Shown here: one piece after another, positions 63,824-64,000 of the stretch
Layout of the letters: each line of letters starts with the position of its first letter
Numbering within the stretch: the first letter of the stretch is position 1
Assembly (NCBI GenBank): GCA_963070105.1
Contig: OY718803.1
Coordinates: 2,171,007 to 2,235,006, forward strand
From: Litomosoides sigmodontis
Taxonomy: Eukaryota > Nematoda > Chromadorea > Rhabditida > Onchocercidae
Direction of reading: 5' to 3'
DNA: 64,000 bases
Made by a program: the position numbers and the translations under genes
Notes under the pieces: model-generated
What the model was told of the DNA's origin: nothing
What the model saw: the letters and a program-made list of their open reading frames with translations, nothing else
Databases searched by the model: none

Positions 63824-64000
63824 CTAAATAAGCAAAACGAATAAATGCAGTTTTTATTTTAGAAAGGAAACCAAAAAATTTCCTGTATATCACCATAAGG
63901 ATAAAAAAGATAAAAAATCCGAATTTCTTTAAACTTAAATCATTTACAAGTTATTCGTGCATGTGTACATATCCTAAGCATAGTTATTTCAAATCTGCTT

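Noticed and set aside
1..64000. tRNA, rRNA, CRISPR, Wolbachia-derived or transposon genes
   Set aside because: I looked for tRNA B-box patterns, reverse transcriptase, transposase and bacterial-style gene runs and saw none that held up.

Overview
The window is eukaryotic chromosomal DNA from a nematode, most likely a filarial/spirurid species. The genome is AT-rich, introns are short with strong (T)TTTCAG-type 3' splice sites, and the gene products match nematode families at the expected lengths (for example a 139-aa UEV-1). The clade is inference; being a nematode is well supported. No bacterial operon, CRISPR array, rRNA, tRNA or recognisable transposon was seen. The gene models were built by reading exons on both strands, joining them at splice sites, and checking that reading phase is kept across every intron; nearly all models close in frame.

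Layout, left to right: a possible terminal exon of a plus-strand gene (548-657); a minus-strand HORMA-domain meiotic axis gene (1570-4624); a minus-strand protein tyrosine phosphatase (6459-10232); minus-strand snrp-27, a tri-snRNP splicing factor (11012-12701); plus-strand usp-48, a deubiquitinase (13333-23770); a plus-strand mitochondrial ribosomal protein of the PDCD9 family, mL65/mL37-like (25371-28582); minus-strand rpn-10, the proteasome ubiquitin receptor (29981-33378); plus-strand uev-1, a ubiquitin E2 variant (34860-36273); a large plus-strand BRWD/PHIP WD40-bromodomain gene (37939-49488); a tiny plus-strand BBIP1 BBSome gene (51047-51574) facing minus-strand mrps-6 (51609-52551); a minus-strand EGF-like, single-pass membrane protein with a PY motif (53856-56456, 5' end unresolved); a repeat-rich 3 kb stretch; and the 3' part of a minus-strand HEAT-repeat gene, probably MROH1/HPO-27 (60468-63823), running off the right edge.

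The genes are mostly housekeeping. Three ubiquitin-system genes (usp-48, rpn-10, uev-1) lie within 23 kb, and two mitochondrial ribosomal protein genes are present, but nothing shows that these are co-regulated. The least ordinary loci are the divergent PTP, the HORMA protein with a duplicated Ser/Lys tail, the EGF/PY membrane protein, and several gene-structure oddities: candidate GC-AG introns, a 4-nt coding first exon, microexons, and stop codons of convergent genes 34 bp apart.
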